From contig JAJZDX010000007.1 in NCBI GenBank assembly GCA_021805865.1, positions 1 to 64,000 of the forward strand: a DNA stretch of 64,000 nucleotides. Direction: 5' to 3'. The DNA is from Pseudomonadota bacterium (GTDB taxonomy: Bacteria > Pseudomonadota > Gammaproteobacteria > Steroidobacterales > Steroidobacteraceae). The first letter of the stretch is position 1; every line of letters starts with the position of its first letter. The position numbers and the translations under genes are program-made. Of this stretch, positions 18,093 through 27,525 are shown in pieces. Under the pieces are notes generated by a model. That model was not told the origin of the DNA, did not search any database, and saw only the letters and a list, made by a program, of their open reading frames with translations.

Positions 18093-18721
18093 CAATCAGG
18101 CGTCCTGTGGCAGGGATTTCTATGTACCGCGTTCGCTCGCTGAATTTCCGGGGCCAAATCCTTGGCGGCGGGCGCTGCGTTTCTTGCCATGTGTTCGACG
18201 AGTTTTGCAATATTTGCGTCAATCACTGAAAAGCATCGCTGAAAGTATCTGTCGCTCTGTCCGTATGGGTCATGGATATGAGGCTGAAGAGGGCGCGACC
18301 AGATACCGAGCAGGCTAACTGGCGCCCGACTACCCAACCGTCGCCGAATCTCGACGAGATGCACCGGCTCAAATACGATGACGAGATCGCCGTTTGCAAG
18401 ACCAGTCGCGTCCAATCTTGCGGAACGGTGGGAGGACAGATCCATGCCTCGTATGGCGGAATTCTTCAAAGCAGCCGGATCCGCCTCACTCCCCTCCCGT
18501 GTATCCAGACCGAAAGAAGCAGCCGCTATGCCCAATGAGAGCGCTCTGGCGGAAGCGTATGGGCTTCGGCAAATGTTTCCTTTGCACACGAAGGCGAGCC
18601 TTTCCACAGCGGCCCATTCGATGGCCTGCGAGCTATGGTAGGCCCCCAAAGCGTACAGCGCGCGAGCACGGATGTGCTCGAGGAACCCCCTCTTCCCACC
18701 GTAAAGTTCCACATCTACCAT
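18092..18721 (-). CDS. Low-molecular-weight protein tyrosine phosphatase-like protein
   Basis: About 209 residues starting at the ATG at 18721. After some 40 extra N-terminal residues, the phosphatase core starts LAFVCKGNICRSPYASARAL, with the C-x5-R loop at Cys46-Arg52. A late HDPYGQSDRYF supplies the general-acid aspartate. Such phosphatases dephosphorylate BY-type tyrosine kinases that control capsule or exopolysaccharide chain length. A kinase of that type lies in this window at 32223-33107. The loop reads CKGNICR, where classic enzymes have C-x-G-N-x-C-R-S, so the active site looks intact. Confidence 0.85.
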   Translation of the reverse strand: MVDVELYGGKRGFLEHIRARALYALGAYHSSQAIEWAAVERLAFVCKGNICRSPYASARALSLGIAAASFGLDTREGSEADPAALKNSAIRGMDLSSHRSARLDATGLANGDLVIVFEPVHLVEIRRRLGSRAPVSLLGIWSRPLQPHIHDPYGQSDRYFQRCFSVIDANIAKLVEHMARNAAPAAKDLAPEIQRANAVHRNPCHRTPD

Positions 18722-18832
18722 ATGCGCGCGCTCACTTCCGGCGTCGCGGAGTGGGCGCAACAGGCGTTCCGCGCACTTTTGATTCTGATAAGCTCATCGC
18801 ACTCAAGGTTCGTCAGTTAGTCCGCAGGCTGC

Positions 18833-20017
18833 ATGCATAAGGTACTGGTGCTCGATGCGAATCAGCGAAGCGCATTGGCCGTTATCCGCAGTCTTGGCCG
18901 CGGCGGCCTGAAGGTCATTGCTGCCGATCATCGGGCACGGCCTCTCGGCGCGGCGTCGAAGTACGCCATCACCTCGGTCCGCTATCCGAACCCCGAGACG
19001 TCTCCCAGTGCGTTTGTCAAGGAGCTCATAGGCATAGTCGGCCGTCACGGCATCGATGTGATCGTGCCGGCAACTGATTTGACGACGATGCTGCTTGCCA
19101 GTCAATCAGATTTATCTAAAATCGCACGTGTGGCGACTCCACAAGCCGACAGCTACGAGACCTTGACCGATAAGGCTCGGCTGCTGCAGCTGGCCAGTAG
19201 CCTCGACATTTCAGCTCCCGTGACGCACATAGCACGTACCACGGCAGCCGTCGTAGACGCAGCGCACGATCTCGGTTTCCCGGTAGTGCTTAAACCCGCA
19301 AGGTCCCGATATCTCAAAGGGGATCAGGTTCTCTCGACCAGCGTTGAGATAGCTCGCAATGCCGATGACCTCTCAAACGCATTGCGCTCCCAAAGGTGGC
19401 TGGATGACATTCCCTGCCTAGTTCAGCGCTTTGTGCCTGGTCATGGCGCCGGTGTATTCGCGCTGTACGGCCCATCGGGGCCGATCGCATGGTTTGCCCA
19501 TCGAAGAATCAGAGAGAAACCTCCAGCAGGCGGCGTCAGCGTTCTGTGCGAGAGCGTTTCGATTGATCCGATCATGCAGTCCGCTGCGACCAAGCTCCTC
19601 TCCGCCACTGGCTGGACCGGGGTCGCTATGATCGAATTCCGTGTCGCAGATGATGGAACGCCCTATCTGATGGAAGTCAACGGGCGTTTCTGGGGCTCCC
19701 TGCAACTGGCCATCGACTGCGACGTGGACTTCCCCTGGCTCTTGTACCAGATGACCAAAAATTGCCCGTTGGAAGAACCCGCGCCCTATGTCATCGGCCG
19801 ACGCCTCCGGTGGCTTTTAGGGGATCTCGACAGCCTCCTGATCCAAATACGGACGGCCACTCGAGCGCGCATCAAGGCACAGACGATCTTGGCGTTTGCG
19901 CGCTCCTTTGCAGACCCCGTCTGCCGGCAGGAAATCCTTAGACTCTCCGACCCTCACCCCGGAATTCGGGAAATCTCTCAATGGATTAAGGCCATGCGCC
20001 CCCCAAAAGCAAGATGA
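18833..20017 (+). CDS. ATP-grasp domain protein
   Basis: A 394-residue protein with an N-terminal Rossmann-like pre-ATP-grasp part (MHKVLVLDANQRSALAVIRS), followed by an ATP-grasp domain: LGFPVVLKPARSRYLKGDQV for nucleotide binding, PCLVQRFVPGHGAGVFALY, and AMIEFRVADDGTPYLMEVNG with metal-binding acidic residues and Asn, then GRFWGSLQLAI. ATP-grasp enzymes form amide or similar bonds through acyl phosphates. Comparable proteins occur in exopolysaccharide loci, where they may attach an amino acid or acyl group. The substrate is unknown. It is transcribed divergently from the phosphatase gene. Confidence 0.8.
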   Translation: MHKVLVLDANQRSALAVIRSLGRGGLKVIAADHRARPLGAASKYAITSVRYPNPETSPSAFVKELIGIVGRHGIDVIVPATDLTTMLLASQSDLSKIARVATPQADSYETLTDKARLLQLASSLDISAPVTHIARTTAAVVDAAHDLGFPVVLKPARSRYLKGDQVLSTSVEIARNADDLSNALRSQRWLDDIPCLVQRFVPGHGAGVFALYGPSGPIAWFAHRRIREKPPAGGVSVLCESVSIDPIMQSAATKLLSATGWTGVAMIEFRVADDGTPYLMEVNGRFWGSLQLAIDCDVDFPWLLYQMTKNCPLEEPAPYVIGRRLRWLLGDLDSLLIQIRTATRARIKAQTILAFARSFADPVCRQEILRLSDPHPGIREISQWIKAMRPPKAR

Positions 20018-20033
20018 CTGCCCTTGGGCCCCG

Positions 20034-21032
20034 CTACTGTACCGCGACATCTGACGGAGGTTCCGGCAACGACGTCGGCATAAAGCCTCCTGTCGAAATC
20101 CGAATGTCGTCATAATAGAGTTGAAATGGCTCGGGGTCGTTTTGGGCCCATCCGAAGAACTGGATGTAAGAGATTGGTCCGTTTGCAGGGTTGCGGTTGT
20201 AGAGACCCGTCGCATCCACATACACTTTGCCGTCGATCTCGAGATAATACTCTCCGTTGGGCAACGCATTTTGCGCGGTAGTACCACTATTGAACTTGAT
20301 ATGAATCTTGAAGTGATGCCACCCCGTCCCCCAATCCGCAGACGAAAAGTCACTCATCTGGGGGGTTTGGACCACTGCGGTGCCGTACGAGCGCCCTATA
20401 TACTGGGGAGCATCTCCGTTGAGATACAGGACATTCTGAGAGTCATTTGTAATGCTGGTTCCGTCGCCAAAATAGAATCCCATGATGGCTCCGAAGTCTG
20501 CTCCTGTATAATCCGTCGGGAGCGTAGTATCCGCGTAATTCGTCGAGGTCAGCCGTTCGCCAAATACCTTCACGAACTTGCAGCCCCCCTTATACTGACT
20601 CGGCATTTTGGCCCAGAATTCGATGTAGATATCCTCTGTATTCAGGTTCGCGACACTGTAGTTTGCCCACATATATTGGCCGCCGGCGCGGGACGACGCC
20701 GGATACGAGCCTTCAAGGGCGTCAACGGTGGACGCGGAAGACATCGGCGTGGCCGCCGACGATGCCGCCGGCGTTTGCGACACTCCAATCGATCCATCGC
20801 CTTGGGCGCCAATAACCCAACCCGAAGTGCTGACCGAAGAAGGCGACGCCACTGATGCCGCGGACACCGAAGTCGCCATCTGTGCCGTCGAATTGAACTG
20901 AAGAAACGTCAACAGCGTAGGGGTACCGTCCGGAGCACCCGCTGAAGGCGTGGCGGCCACCGCGCCAGGGGAAGCGATGAGGATTGATGCGAAAGACAGG
21001 CCCGCGATCAGCCCGCCGCGAAACAGTTTCAT
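20034..21032 (-). CDS. Secreted protein, possibly with a lectin/lyase-like beta-sandwich
   Basis: A 332-residue exported protein. Residues 1-27 form a signal peptide (MKLFRGGLIAGLSFASILIA, cleavage near AVAA). A Ser/Ala/Thr-rich linker to about residue 100 follows, then a domain with IYIEFWAKMPSQYKGGCKFV, GWHHFKIHIKFNS, GEYYLEIDGKVYVDATGLYN and PFQLYYDDIRIS. This strand pattern resembles concanavalin-A-like sandwich domains of polysaccharide-binding or polysaccharide-lyase proteins. I see no catalytic signature. Located in an exopolysaccharide locus, it may bind, trim or depolymerise the polymer. The function is not established. Confidence 0.6.
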   Translation of the reverse strand: MKLFRGGLIAGLSFASILIASPGAVAATPSAGAPDGTPTLLTFLQFNSTAQMATSVSAASVASPSSVSTSGWVIGAQGDGSIGVSQTPAASSAATPMSSASTVDALEGSYPASSRAGGQYMWANYSVANLNTEDIYIEFWAKMPSQYKGGCKFVKVFGERLTSTNYADTTLPTDYTGADFGAIMGFYFGDGTSITNDSQNVLYLNGDAPQYIGRSYGTAVVQTPQMSDFSSADWGTGWHHFKIHIKFNSGTTAQNALPNGEYYLEIDGKVYVDATGLYNRNPANGPISYIQFFGWAQNDPEPFQLYYDDIRISTGGFMPTSLPEPPSDVAVQ

Positions 21033-21346
21033 GACTTACGATTCTCCGGACCCATACGACTTCAATTGACCCAACACGCTTGCCGTCACAGGCCTTGCGC
21101 AGCGAGATCGAGCCCTTTCCACGGCAACCTGCACGCCGAACTTAGCGCCGATCCTCGCCGCGTTCTACAGCGCGGGCACGCCAATGTGACGCATCGCACA
21201 GCTGCCGCGCAACACTTTTCTTGACGGATTTCGCATCTTGCGAAACCAACCTCGTGATCGTCTCTCATCGGCGACGCTCCCGGTCCTGCTAAGATGCGCC
21301 GCCCCGCAATGTTCCACGATAAAAGCCCTCGGACCCCGCGAAGCCC
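21033..21346. other. Divergent intergenic region without recognisable gene
   Basis: This 314-base stretch separates the secreted protein gene (minus) from the glycosyltransferase gene (plus). It must hold the promoters for both, but I see no clear -35/-10 or -24/-12 pair and no hairpin with a T-run. Confidence 0.4.
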
Positions 21347-22495
21347 ATGATCCGCGTTTTACATGTCATCGACACCGGCGGCCCCGGTGGCGCCGAAACG
21401 GTCTTCCTGCAAACCGCCACGCGTCTCGATCCGGCTCGCTTTCACTCGCTTGCGGTGGTCGGTGGCGAGGGATGGCTCGCGCAGCAGTTCCAGGAACGCG
21501 GAGTGAGCCCTGTGGTCGCGCCTGCCAAGGGCTCCTTCAATGCTCGGTATCTGGCGCTGCTCCTGCGTCTCGCTCGGCGCCACCGCAGCGATGTGATCGT
21601 GGCGCACCTGTATGGCTCGGCGGTATACGCGAGCCTGGCGGGGATGCTTCTCTCGATTCCGGTCGTCTCGGTCCTGCACGGTCACACTGACGTGGCTGGC
21701 GCGGGACGGTTCTCGTCTCTCAAGGCCGCCCTCGTGCGCAGAGGCTCCCGCAAGATCCTCTTCGTATCGGAACGCTTGCAAGCGCATCTCGGGGCCCGGC
21801 TGCATCTCGCTGATTCGCAATGCACCGTCATTCCGAACGGAGTCGATACGGAGGTCTTCAGGCCCGATCCGGATCGCTCCCTTCGAGCCGAGCTCGGTCT
21901 ACCCGAAGAGACGGTGCTGGTCGGGGCGATCGGCAATGTCCGCCCGCCCAAGGCCTACGACGTGCTTCTGCGAGCCGCCCGCATCGCGATCGATCGATCT
22001 CGACGATGGCATTTCGTCATTGCAGGCGATCGCGCCAACGATCTCGGCCGCCAGCTCGAGCAGCTCAGCCGTGATCTTGGGATCGAGCGGCACGTGAGCT
22101 TCGTCGGACTCAGATCGGACGTGGCCCGGATCCTCAATAACCTCGATGTCTTTGTGCTCAGCTCCCACACGGAGGGCTTCTCGATCGCCTGCATCGAGGC
22201 GATGGCCTGCGGCGTGCCGGTCGTCGCCACCCGCAGCGGCGGCCCGGAGCAGATCCTCGAGGGCGAGGCGGGGATCCTCGTGCCGACCGGCGACCCCGAA
22301 TCCCTGGCCGCGGCCATCGAGCGGGTCGGCTCCTCGAAGGATCTGGCGGCCACCCTGACCGCCCGCGCCATGCAGCGCGTTCAGGAGCGCTACTCGCTGA
22401 CGGCGATGCTCGCTCGCTATGAGGAGTTGTTGGAGCGCGTCGCGCAGGACTGCGGGAAAAGGCGTGCGAGCAGGGGTATACCCGGGGGGGCTTGA
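21347..22495 (+). CDS. Glycosyltransferase family 4, PEP-CTERM-associated type
   Basis: A 382-residue GT-B enzyme. MIRVLHVIDTGGPGGAETVF is the N-terminal strand and glycine loop. VIPNGVDTEVFRPDPDR marks the linker. The donor domain includes VLVGAIGNVRPPKAYDVLLR and VFVLSSHTEGFSIACIEAMA with the conserved Glu pattern, followed by GVPVVATRSGGPEQIL. It matches the stp2-like sugar transferases seen in exosortase-A loci. It ends two bases before the end of the convergent deacetylase gene. Confidence 0.88.
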   Translation: MIRVLHVIDTGGPGGAETVFLQTATRLDPARFHSLAVVGGEGWLAQQFQERGVSPVVAPAKGSFNARYLALLLRLARRHRSDVIVAHLYGSAVYASLAGMLLSIPVVSVLHGHTDVAGAGRFSSLKAALVRRGSRKILFVSERLQAHLGARLHLADSQCTVIPNGVDTEVFRPDPDRSLRAELGLPEETVLVGAIGNVRPPKAYDVLLRAARIAIDRSRRWHFVIAGDRANDLGRQLEQLSRDLGIERHVSFVGLRSDVARILNNLDVFVLSSHTEGFSIACIEAMACGVPVVATRSGGPEQILEGEAGILVPTGDPESLAAAIERVGSSKDLAATLTARAMQRVQERYSLTAMLARYEELLERVAQDCGKRRASRGIPGGA

Positions 22496-22497
22496 GC

Positions 22498-23520
22498 CTA
22501 CCGCCAGCCGCTCAGGCGCTCGAGAAACGGCTCCCGAGCGTTGCTCACATCCTCGTGCACGCCGATCCGCCGGATCAGGTGCGGATCACCGCTTGCCTCA
22601 TGCCATCCGCTGCGGGTCGTGACCGCCCCCAGGTAGTGGCGGCGAACCAGATCGAGCGCCGCCGGAGAGGTCTCTCCGTTCGGATAGCAGAACAGCTCGA
22701 CGGGCTGACCGGAGAGCTCCTGCAGTTCTTTCCGGGAGCCGGCGATTTCGCTTTCCAGATCGGAAGGCGATATCCGCCCGCCGAGGCGAAAATGCGTGGC
22801 TGTGTGCGAGCCGTATCGGATGAGACCGGTCGCGGCCATCTTTTCGACCTCGCTGCGATCGAGAATCTCCCCTGCTTGCGAGATACCGTCGCCGCTCTTC
22901 TCGGCCGTCTCGATCAGACGACGGATCTCCTCCTCATCGAATCCCTTCGCCCCCTGCACCACCCGATCCGCGTCCTCGACGGCAAGCGCTCCGCGACGCT
23001 TCACCTCCTGCAGCACGGGCGCCACGATCCGGCGCAGCGGGTCCGGATAGTCCACCGAGCCGGGCTCGGCGGCGGATTTCTGCAAGAGACTCATGAGCCG
23101 GTTCGGCCAGAACCGGTAGGTCGTGCCGATGTAGCCTGAGACGAGGAAGACGGTTGCGGGAGCCTGGTGCTTCACCAGCACCGGCAGGGCAAAGTCGTAA
23201 TTATCCCGCCAGCCGTCATCGAAGGTGATCGCGCAGGCGAGCCTCGGGAGCGGCGCGCCTGCCTTCGCCCGGCGCAGCCAGTCATCCAGGTGCACGAGCT
23301 CGAAATGGCGCTTGAGCTCATTGAGGTGCAGATCGAGGGTCTCAGGCGACACGTACATCCCGGGCTGCTCGGTTTGGCGCGCCGGGGAATCCTTCGGCAG
23401 CACCCGGTGATACATCAGGACGATGAGCGAGCCCGGCTTGCGCCATCCCCAGGTGAGGGGCGCCGTTCGGGCGATGGTATGAACCACCGCCCGCTTGGCG
23501 ATTCTCTTCCAGGCGCTCAC
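22498..23520 (-). CDS. Polysaccharide deacetylase family protein (NodB homology)
   Basis: A 340-residue protein with the NodB fold. Residues about 33-40 read IVLMYHRVLP. The metal and catalytic motif is ACAITFDDGWRDNYDFALPV, and the histidine motif is YGSHTATHFRLG, with H-x3-H. ELFCYPNGETSPAALDLVRR is the later family signature. It should remove N-acetyl groups from the exopolysaccharide. The GTG start at 23520 lies in a GTGA overlap with the stop of the upstream FemAB gene. It is distinct from the second deacetylase at 58860. Confidence 0.85.
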   Translation of the reverse strand: MSAWKRIAKRAVVHTIARTAPLTWGWRKPGSLIVLMYHRVLPKDSPARQTEQPGMYVSPETLDLHLNELKRHFELVHLDDWLRRAKAGAPLPRLACAITFDDGWRDNYDFALPVLVKHQAPATVFLVSGYIGTTYRFWPNRLMSLLQKSAAEPGSVDYPDPLRRIVAPVLQEVKRRGALAVEDADRVVQGAKGFDEEEIRRLIETAEKSGDGISQAGEILDRSEVEKMAATGLIRYGSHTATHFRLGGRISPSDLESEIAGSRKELQELSGQPVELFCYPNGETSPAALDLVRRHYLGAVTTRSGWHEASGDPHLIRRIGVHEDVSNAREPFLERLSGWR

Positions 23521-24593
23521 CAGGGCAGCGCTCCGCTGATGAGGGGCCCGATCGTGTTCGCGATGGGCAATGGCAGACGTTGCCAGACCGCCGTCGCCAA
23601 CTCCATCACTCTCCCCTTCCCCTCCCCCTCGCCGGCAGAACCCTCAGACCCGCTGCCCTGCCGCTCCCAGCGATACCAGTACAAGGGCGCGGGCTCTGCG
23701 CCCCACTGGCGCTTGAACCGGTAGGTGCCGCTGTCGACGGTCGAGCGGCCGAAGTCAAACAGCGTACAGCCCCGGCCCACCGAGAGGCAGAGCAGCTCCC
23801 AGTAGAGCTTCATGTTGAGCCCCAGGGGCTTGGCCTTGGCCCGGCAGGAGGCCCAAGGGACCTCTCCCCGTCCCTGCCAGAAGGTGAGGAACGCCGCGGC
23901 CGCCGGCTCGCCATTCCAATCGATCACCACCAGCTGGCAATAGGGCTCGAAGCGCCGGAGGATGGCCTCGAAGAAGCGCTTGGGATAGACGGGGGTACCG
24001 AGATCGCGCATGTTCTCGGCGAACACGCGGTAGAAATCATCCAGAAGGTCATTCGACCCGGTACGGCACCGGACCCCTTCCCGCTCCGCCCGCTTCACCT
24101 GCGAGCGCAGCTTCGCGCCCAGGCGCTTGGACAGGGCCTCGAAGGTCTCCGGCAATTCAAGCTGCAGCGTGATCTTGTCCTTGCGCAGGGCCCAGTCGAC
24201 CGGGCGGCATTGGGTGTCGCGGAACTCCAGATAGCGGCAGCCGAGCTTCTCGGCGGCCTCGGACGCCCGGATCATCATCTGCCGGGCGACCTCCGGCTCC
24301 GCCGTGAGCGCCCCGCCGTAATTGTAAAAGGCCACGGACGTGGCGAAGTTCCCGAGCAGCCGGCTCTTCTGCTGGATCACCGGCAGCACCCCGATGAGCG
24401 CCCCGGACGCCTGCCGCGCCTTCACGAAGAGCGTCCGGTGCCCGAAGACCTCCCGGGCAAGCTCGGTCCAGCCGCTCAAGTGATAGAGACTGGCGCCCGT
24501 GCTTTGCCTCACGAACGGATCCCAGTCCGCGCCGGCGCTCTCCTCGACAGACAGGCGGCAGTCGGACGGGACAACCCCGGGTAGAGCAGCCAT
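23517..24593 (-). CDS. FemAB-family XrtA/PEP-CTERM-associated protein
   Basis: A 358-residue protein starting at the ATG at 24593. It has a double GNAT-like FemAB architecture: LYHLSGWTELAREVFGHRTL at the N-terminal half, FYNYGGALTAEPEVARQMMI, then QVKRAEREGVRCRTGSNDLL and the C-terminal FDFGRSTVDSGTYRFKRQWG. The last motif is the signature of the FemAB group found with exosortase A. FemAB enzymes transfer amino acids from aminoacyl-tRNA onto amino groups. Here the acceptor could be an amino sugar of the exopolysaccharide, exposed by the co-translated deacetylase. Confidence 0.88.
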   Translation of the reverse strand: MAALPGVVPSDCRLSVEESAGADWDPFVRQSTGASLYHLSGWTELAREVFGHRTLFVKARQASGALIGVLPVIQQKSRLLGNFATSVAFYNYGGALTAEPEVARQMMIRASEAAEKLGCRYLEFRDTQCRPVDWALRKDKITLQLELPETFEALSKRLGAKLRSQVKRAEREGVRCRTGSNDLLDDFYRVFAENMRDLGTPVYPKRFFEAILRRFEPYCQLVVIDWNGEPAAAAFLTFWQGRGEVPWASCRAKAKPLGLNMKLYWELLCLSVGRGCTLFDFGRSTVDSGTYRFKRQWGAEPAPLYWYRWERQGSGSEGSAGEGEGKGRVMELATAVWQRLPLPIANTIGPLISGALPW

Positions 24594-24717
24594 CAGCCCC
24601 GCTCCGCGGCGGTCCCGCATCCGACCGCCTGAGACGCGCTGTAGCACGCTCTGGGTGGATGGAGCACACTGAGAGCCCTACGGAGCCAGAGCGGACGCAA
24701 AAGCGCCGGATGATCTC

Positions 24718-25809
24718 TCAGGCCCATAGCTCGTTCCGCCCGAAGTAGAGGTAGAACGCATCGTTGTCGATCATCTGCACCCTCGGCGTCTCCTGGGGAA
24801 CCGGCATCTCCCCCGAGCTTCGCAGGTAAATCGGCAGACTCAGGCGCGCATGAAAGCCGCAGGCGCCGAGGACCTGCGACAGCCGCGGATCGCTCGACCA
24901 GACCACGAGCTCCGCCAGCCCGCCCCGGCTCTTGGCCTGCCGCACCGCAGAGTGCACCAGGGCGCGCCAGTCGGCGGGGTCCTCCGAAGCCATCCACAGA
25001 TCGACGAGCCGGGCTTGTCCGGGAGCGTAGCTCAAAACGAAATACCCCAAGGCCCGCCCGGCTTTCTCGAGCGCATAGAGCTCCACCGGGACGATGGGAC
25101 AGGCCAGCACGTGACGGAGGAGGTCCGGTGAGCGCCCGAGAAGCACCCGACCCCGATGTCTGTCGGGCAGGGCCTGCGCGATCCGCGCCACCTCCTCGAC
25201 ACCGATCCGCCGCGCCTGCCAGCCGGCCAGAGTGGCTGCGGGGGCCGACAGGGACCAGAGGAGGCTGCGGGCCATCCGGGGAGCCACCTTCCAGCGGGCT
25301 TCGCTCGGCCTCTCCACGATGCGAAGCGCTGAGAGCGTCCGAACATACCCCGTGACGGTACCGCAAGGACGATAGCCGATGAGGGGCATGATCCTGAGCG
25401 TGTGATCGCTGCCGCCGATGCCGAGCAGAAAGTCGGTCCTCCGTGCGACGTGCTTCATCAGCAGCACGCCGGCGCCCACCGAATCGCGCCGCGCGGCCCA
25501 ATCGATCATGTGGATCACTCGCGCCTGGAGGACGCCCGAGTGAAGCGTCCCCGGACAGGCGGCGCCATGCGCCAGGATCTCCTTGCCGTCCGTGACCACG
25601 AACGAGCGCGATCCGGACCAGTCCGGGCGCGCCTGCCAGTATTTCCAGTACAGGTGCGCCGGATTCTCGTGCGGCTGAAGCCCCGCCTGTTTCATCAACG
25701 CGACGATGGCCGGGCCGTCCTCGGGGCTCGAGGGTCTCACCCATCGCCCGCCTGCGACAGGGGGCGTCGGCGTCTCAGCGGAGGACACGGTCTCGTATTC
25801 CTGATCCAC
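24718..25809 (-). CDS. GNAT-fold acetyltransferase-like protein
   Basis: A 363-residue protein from the ATG at 25809. Residues about 23-130 look like one GNAT domain (WVRPSSPEDGPAIVALMKQA, then RDSVGAGVLLMKHVARRTDF in the acetyl-CoA-loop position). A second, weaker domain follows (YALEKAGRALGYFVLSYAPG and LVDLWMASEDPADWRALVHS). It lies upstream of FemAB on the same strand (125-base gap) and divergent from the exosortase. It may acylate a sugar or protein of this system. The exact family is not recognised. Confidence 0.6.
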   Translation of the reverse strand: MDQEYETVSSAETPTPPVAGGRWVRPSSPEDGPAIVALMKQAGLQPHENPAHLYWKYWQARPDWSGSRSFVVTDGKEILAHGAACPGTLHSGVLQARVIHMIDWAARRDSVGAGVLLMKHVARRTDFLLGIGGSDHTLRIMPLIGYRPCGTVTGYVRTLSALRIVERPSEARWKVAPRMARSLLWSLSAPAATLAGWQARRIGVEEVARIAQALPDRHRGRVLLGRSPDLLRHVLACPIVPVELYALEKAGRALGYFVLSYAPGQARLVDLWMASEDPADWRALVHSAVRQAKSRGGLAELVVWSSDPRLSQVLGACGFHARLSLPIYLRSSGEMPVPQETPRVQMIDNDAFYLYFGRNELWA

Positions 25810-25938
25810 GTCGCAAAAAAAAACGTACCAGATTGGCGGCGCTTGGGCCTGCGGACCCGGCTATGGTACAAAATGCGGCACCGGAACACTGGATGACGAG
25901 TGCGGCGGAGTGGCCTCCGCCCGGAGGCGCCGGAGCAG

Positions 25939-27525
25939 ATGTCGGACTTGACCACTCCCGAGGGCTGTGAGTCCTCCGTGACCGCGCAGCCGCCTGCCGC
26001 GACTCGCTCCCGCGGCCTGCCGCAAGCGTCCGCGTTGCACCGTCTGATCACAGTCTACGGGCTCTGGGTCGCGGTCGCCCTCCTCTACTGGCCGAGCGCC
26101 GTGGCGCTCAATGCGCTGTGGACGAACCCCTCCCAGGAGGAGCCGTTTACGCACGGCTATCTGGTCTTGGCTATTGCGCTCTGGCTGATCTACCGCGACC
26201 GAAAACGGCTGGCGGCAGCGCCGATCCGGCCTGCGCCGCTCGCACTGATTGCGCTTGCGCTGCTGAGCGCCCTGTGGGTCTGGGCCTGGCGCGCAGTGAT
26301 TCAGGAAGCGCACCTGATGCTGCTGCCTCTGCTCCTGTTTGCGGCCATCGTGGCCGCTTTCGGCTGGCGCGTCGCGCGCGTGCTCGCATTCCCGGTCGGC
26401 TACCTCTACTTCGCGATGCCGATGTGGACCGACATCAACGGCATCGTACAAACATTGAGCGCGAAGATGACCGGCGTGCTGATCTGGATCACCGGCCTGC
26501 CGGCCTATGTGCGGGGTGATTTCGTTCACCTACCCGGTGGAACGATAGAAATTGCCCAAACGTGCAGTGGCTTGCACGCGCTCATCGTCGGGCTGGCGCT
26601 CGCCACCCTGTACGGTGAGATCACCAGCGAGCCGCTGCGTCGCAGGCTGACGTGGATCGGCGTGATGGGCGTTCTGTCTCTGATCGAGAACTGGGTGCGG
26701 ATTTTCATCGTGCTCACCGCGGCGTACTTCAGCCACATGCACAGCTCGCTCGTGAAGAATCACTATTGGCTCGGCTGGTGGCTCTTCGCCGCAATCTTCG
26801 CTGGCTTTCTGTGGTGGACGGGACGCCAGCCGGCTTCCAGAGATCACAAGCATGCCACCGGGAAACGCCAGGACACCACTCATCCTGACGCCGGACTCAG
26901 GGAAACACGGATCGCCGTCACACTCGTGGTGCTGGCGTTCCTGCCCGCGCTCGCGTACGGCATGGATTGGGCACACTCTGGCGAACCGGCACTTGAGATC
27001 AAGTGGCCCGCAGCGCCCGCGGGGTGGAGCGGACCGCAGCCAGTTGCCGGCGGGGTTTGGCACCCGTATTTTCTGCGTCCTGACGGTGAATCCCTGGTGG
27101 CCTACACCGGCGCTGGCGGAAAAGTGGAAGCGTTCGCAGTGGCGTACCGGGCGCAGACTCAAAACGCCAAGCTCCTGAGCTACTGGAACCATCTACTGGG
27201 CGACAAGCACCGGTTGCGGGCAGAATCCGTGCGCATCGTGAATTCCCCTTCGGGAAAGTGGCGGGAGACACTGGCCGTGGATCGAGCGGACACGCGCTCG
27301 CTCATCTGGACGCGTTACCTCGTCGGCAACCGCGCATTTACCGACCCACGTCTGTCCCAACTCTGGTATGGACTCTCAGCAATAGTGGGTCATCCTCTGT
27401 ATTCGCTGACGGCGCTGCGCGCCAACTGCACTTCGAACTGCAAAGCAGCCCATGCCCTTCTGCACAACGCAGATAATATACAACCGATTTTTTCGCAACC
27501 CAGTGCTGACGGGGCACGGAAATGA
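25939..27525 (+). CDS. xrtA: Exosortase with fused EpsI domain (XrtA type)
   Basis: About 528 residues. The N-terminal exosortase domain has around eight membrane helices. The proposed catalytic residues are Cys209 in EIAQTCSGLHALIV, Arg254 in ENWVRIFIV and His275 in KNHYWLGWW. After the last helix, the EpsI-type periplasmic domain (about 340-515) contains WPAAPAGWSGPQPV and LLSYWNHLLGDKHRL. The Cys/Arg/His set and the EpsI fusion identify exosortase A. It is thought to recognise PEP-CTERM tails in the inner membrane, cleave them and pass the protein on for export. Its likely cargos are the PEP-CTERM proteins at 39973, 46595, 47799 and 48797. I start it at the ATG at 25939. Confidence 0.93.
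   Translation: MSDLTTPEGCESSVTAQPPAATRSRGLPQASALHRLITVYGLWVAVALLYWPSAVALNALWTNPSQEEPFTHGYLVLAIALWLIYRDRKRLAAAPIRPAPLALIALALLSALWVWAWRAVIQEAHLMLLPLLLFAAIVAAFGWRVARVLAFPVGYLYFAMPMWTDINGIVQTLSAKMTGVLIWITGLPAYVRGDFVHLPGGTIEIAQTCSGLHALIVGLALATLYGEITSEPLRRRLTWIGVMGVLSLIENWVRIFIVLTAAYFSHMHSSLVKNHYWLGWWLFAAIFAGFLWWTGRQPASRDHKHATGKRQDTTHPDAGLRETRIAVTLVVLAFLPALAYGMDWAHSGEPALEIKWPAAPAGWSGPQPVAGGVWHPYFLRPDGESLVAYTGAGGKVEAFAVAYRAQTQNAKLLSYWNHLLGDKHRLRAESVRIVNSPSGKWRETLAVDRADTRSLIWTRYLVGNRAFTDPRLSQLWYGLSAIVGHPLYSLTALRANCTSNCKAAHALLHNADNIQPIFSQPSADGARK

Noticed and set aside
25885-25905. GGCACC-type sequence before the exosortase gene as a sigma-54 promoter
   Set aside because: The -12 TTGC is missing, so it does not meet the pattern used for the other five.
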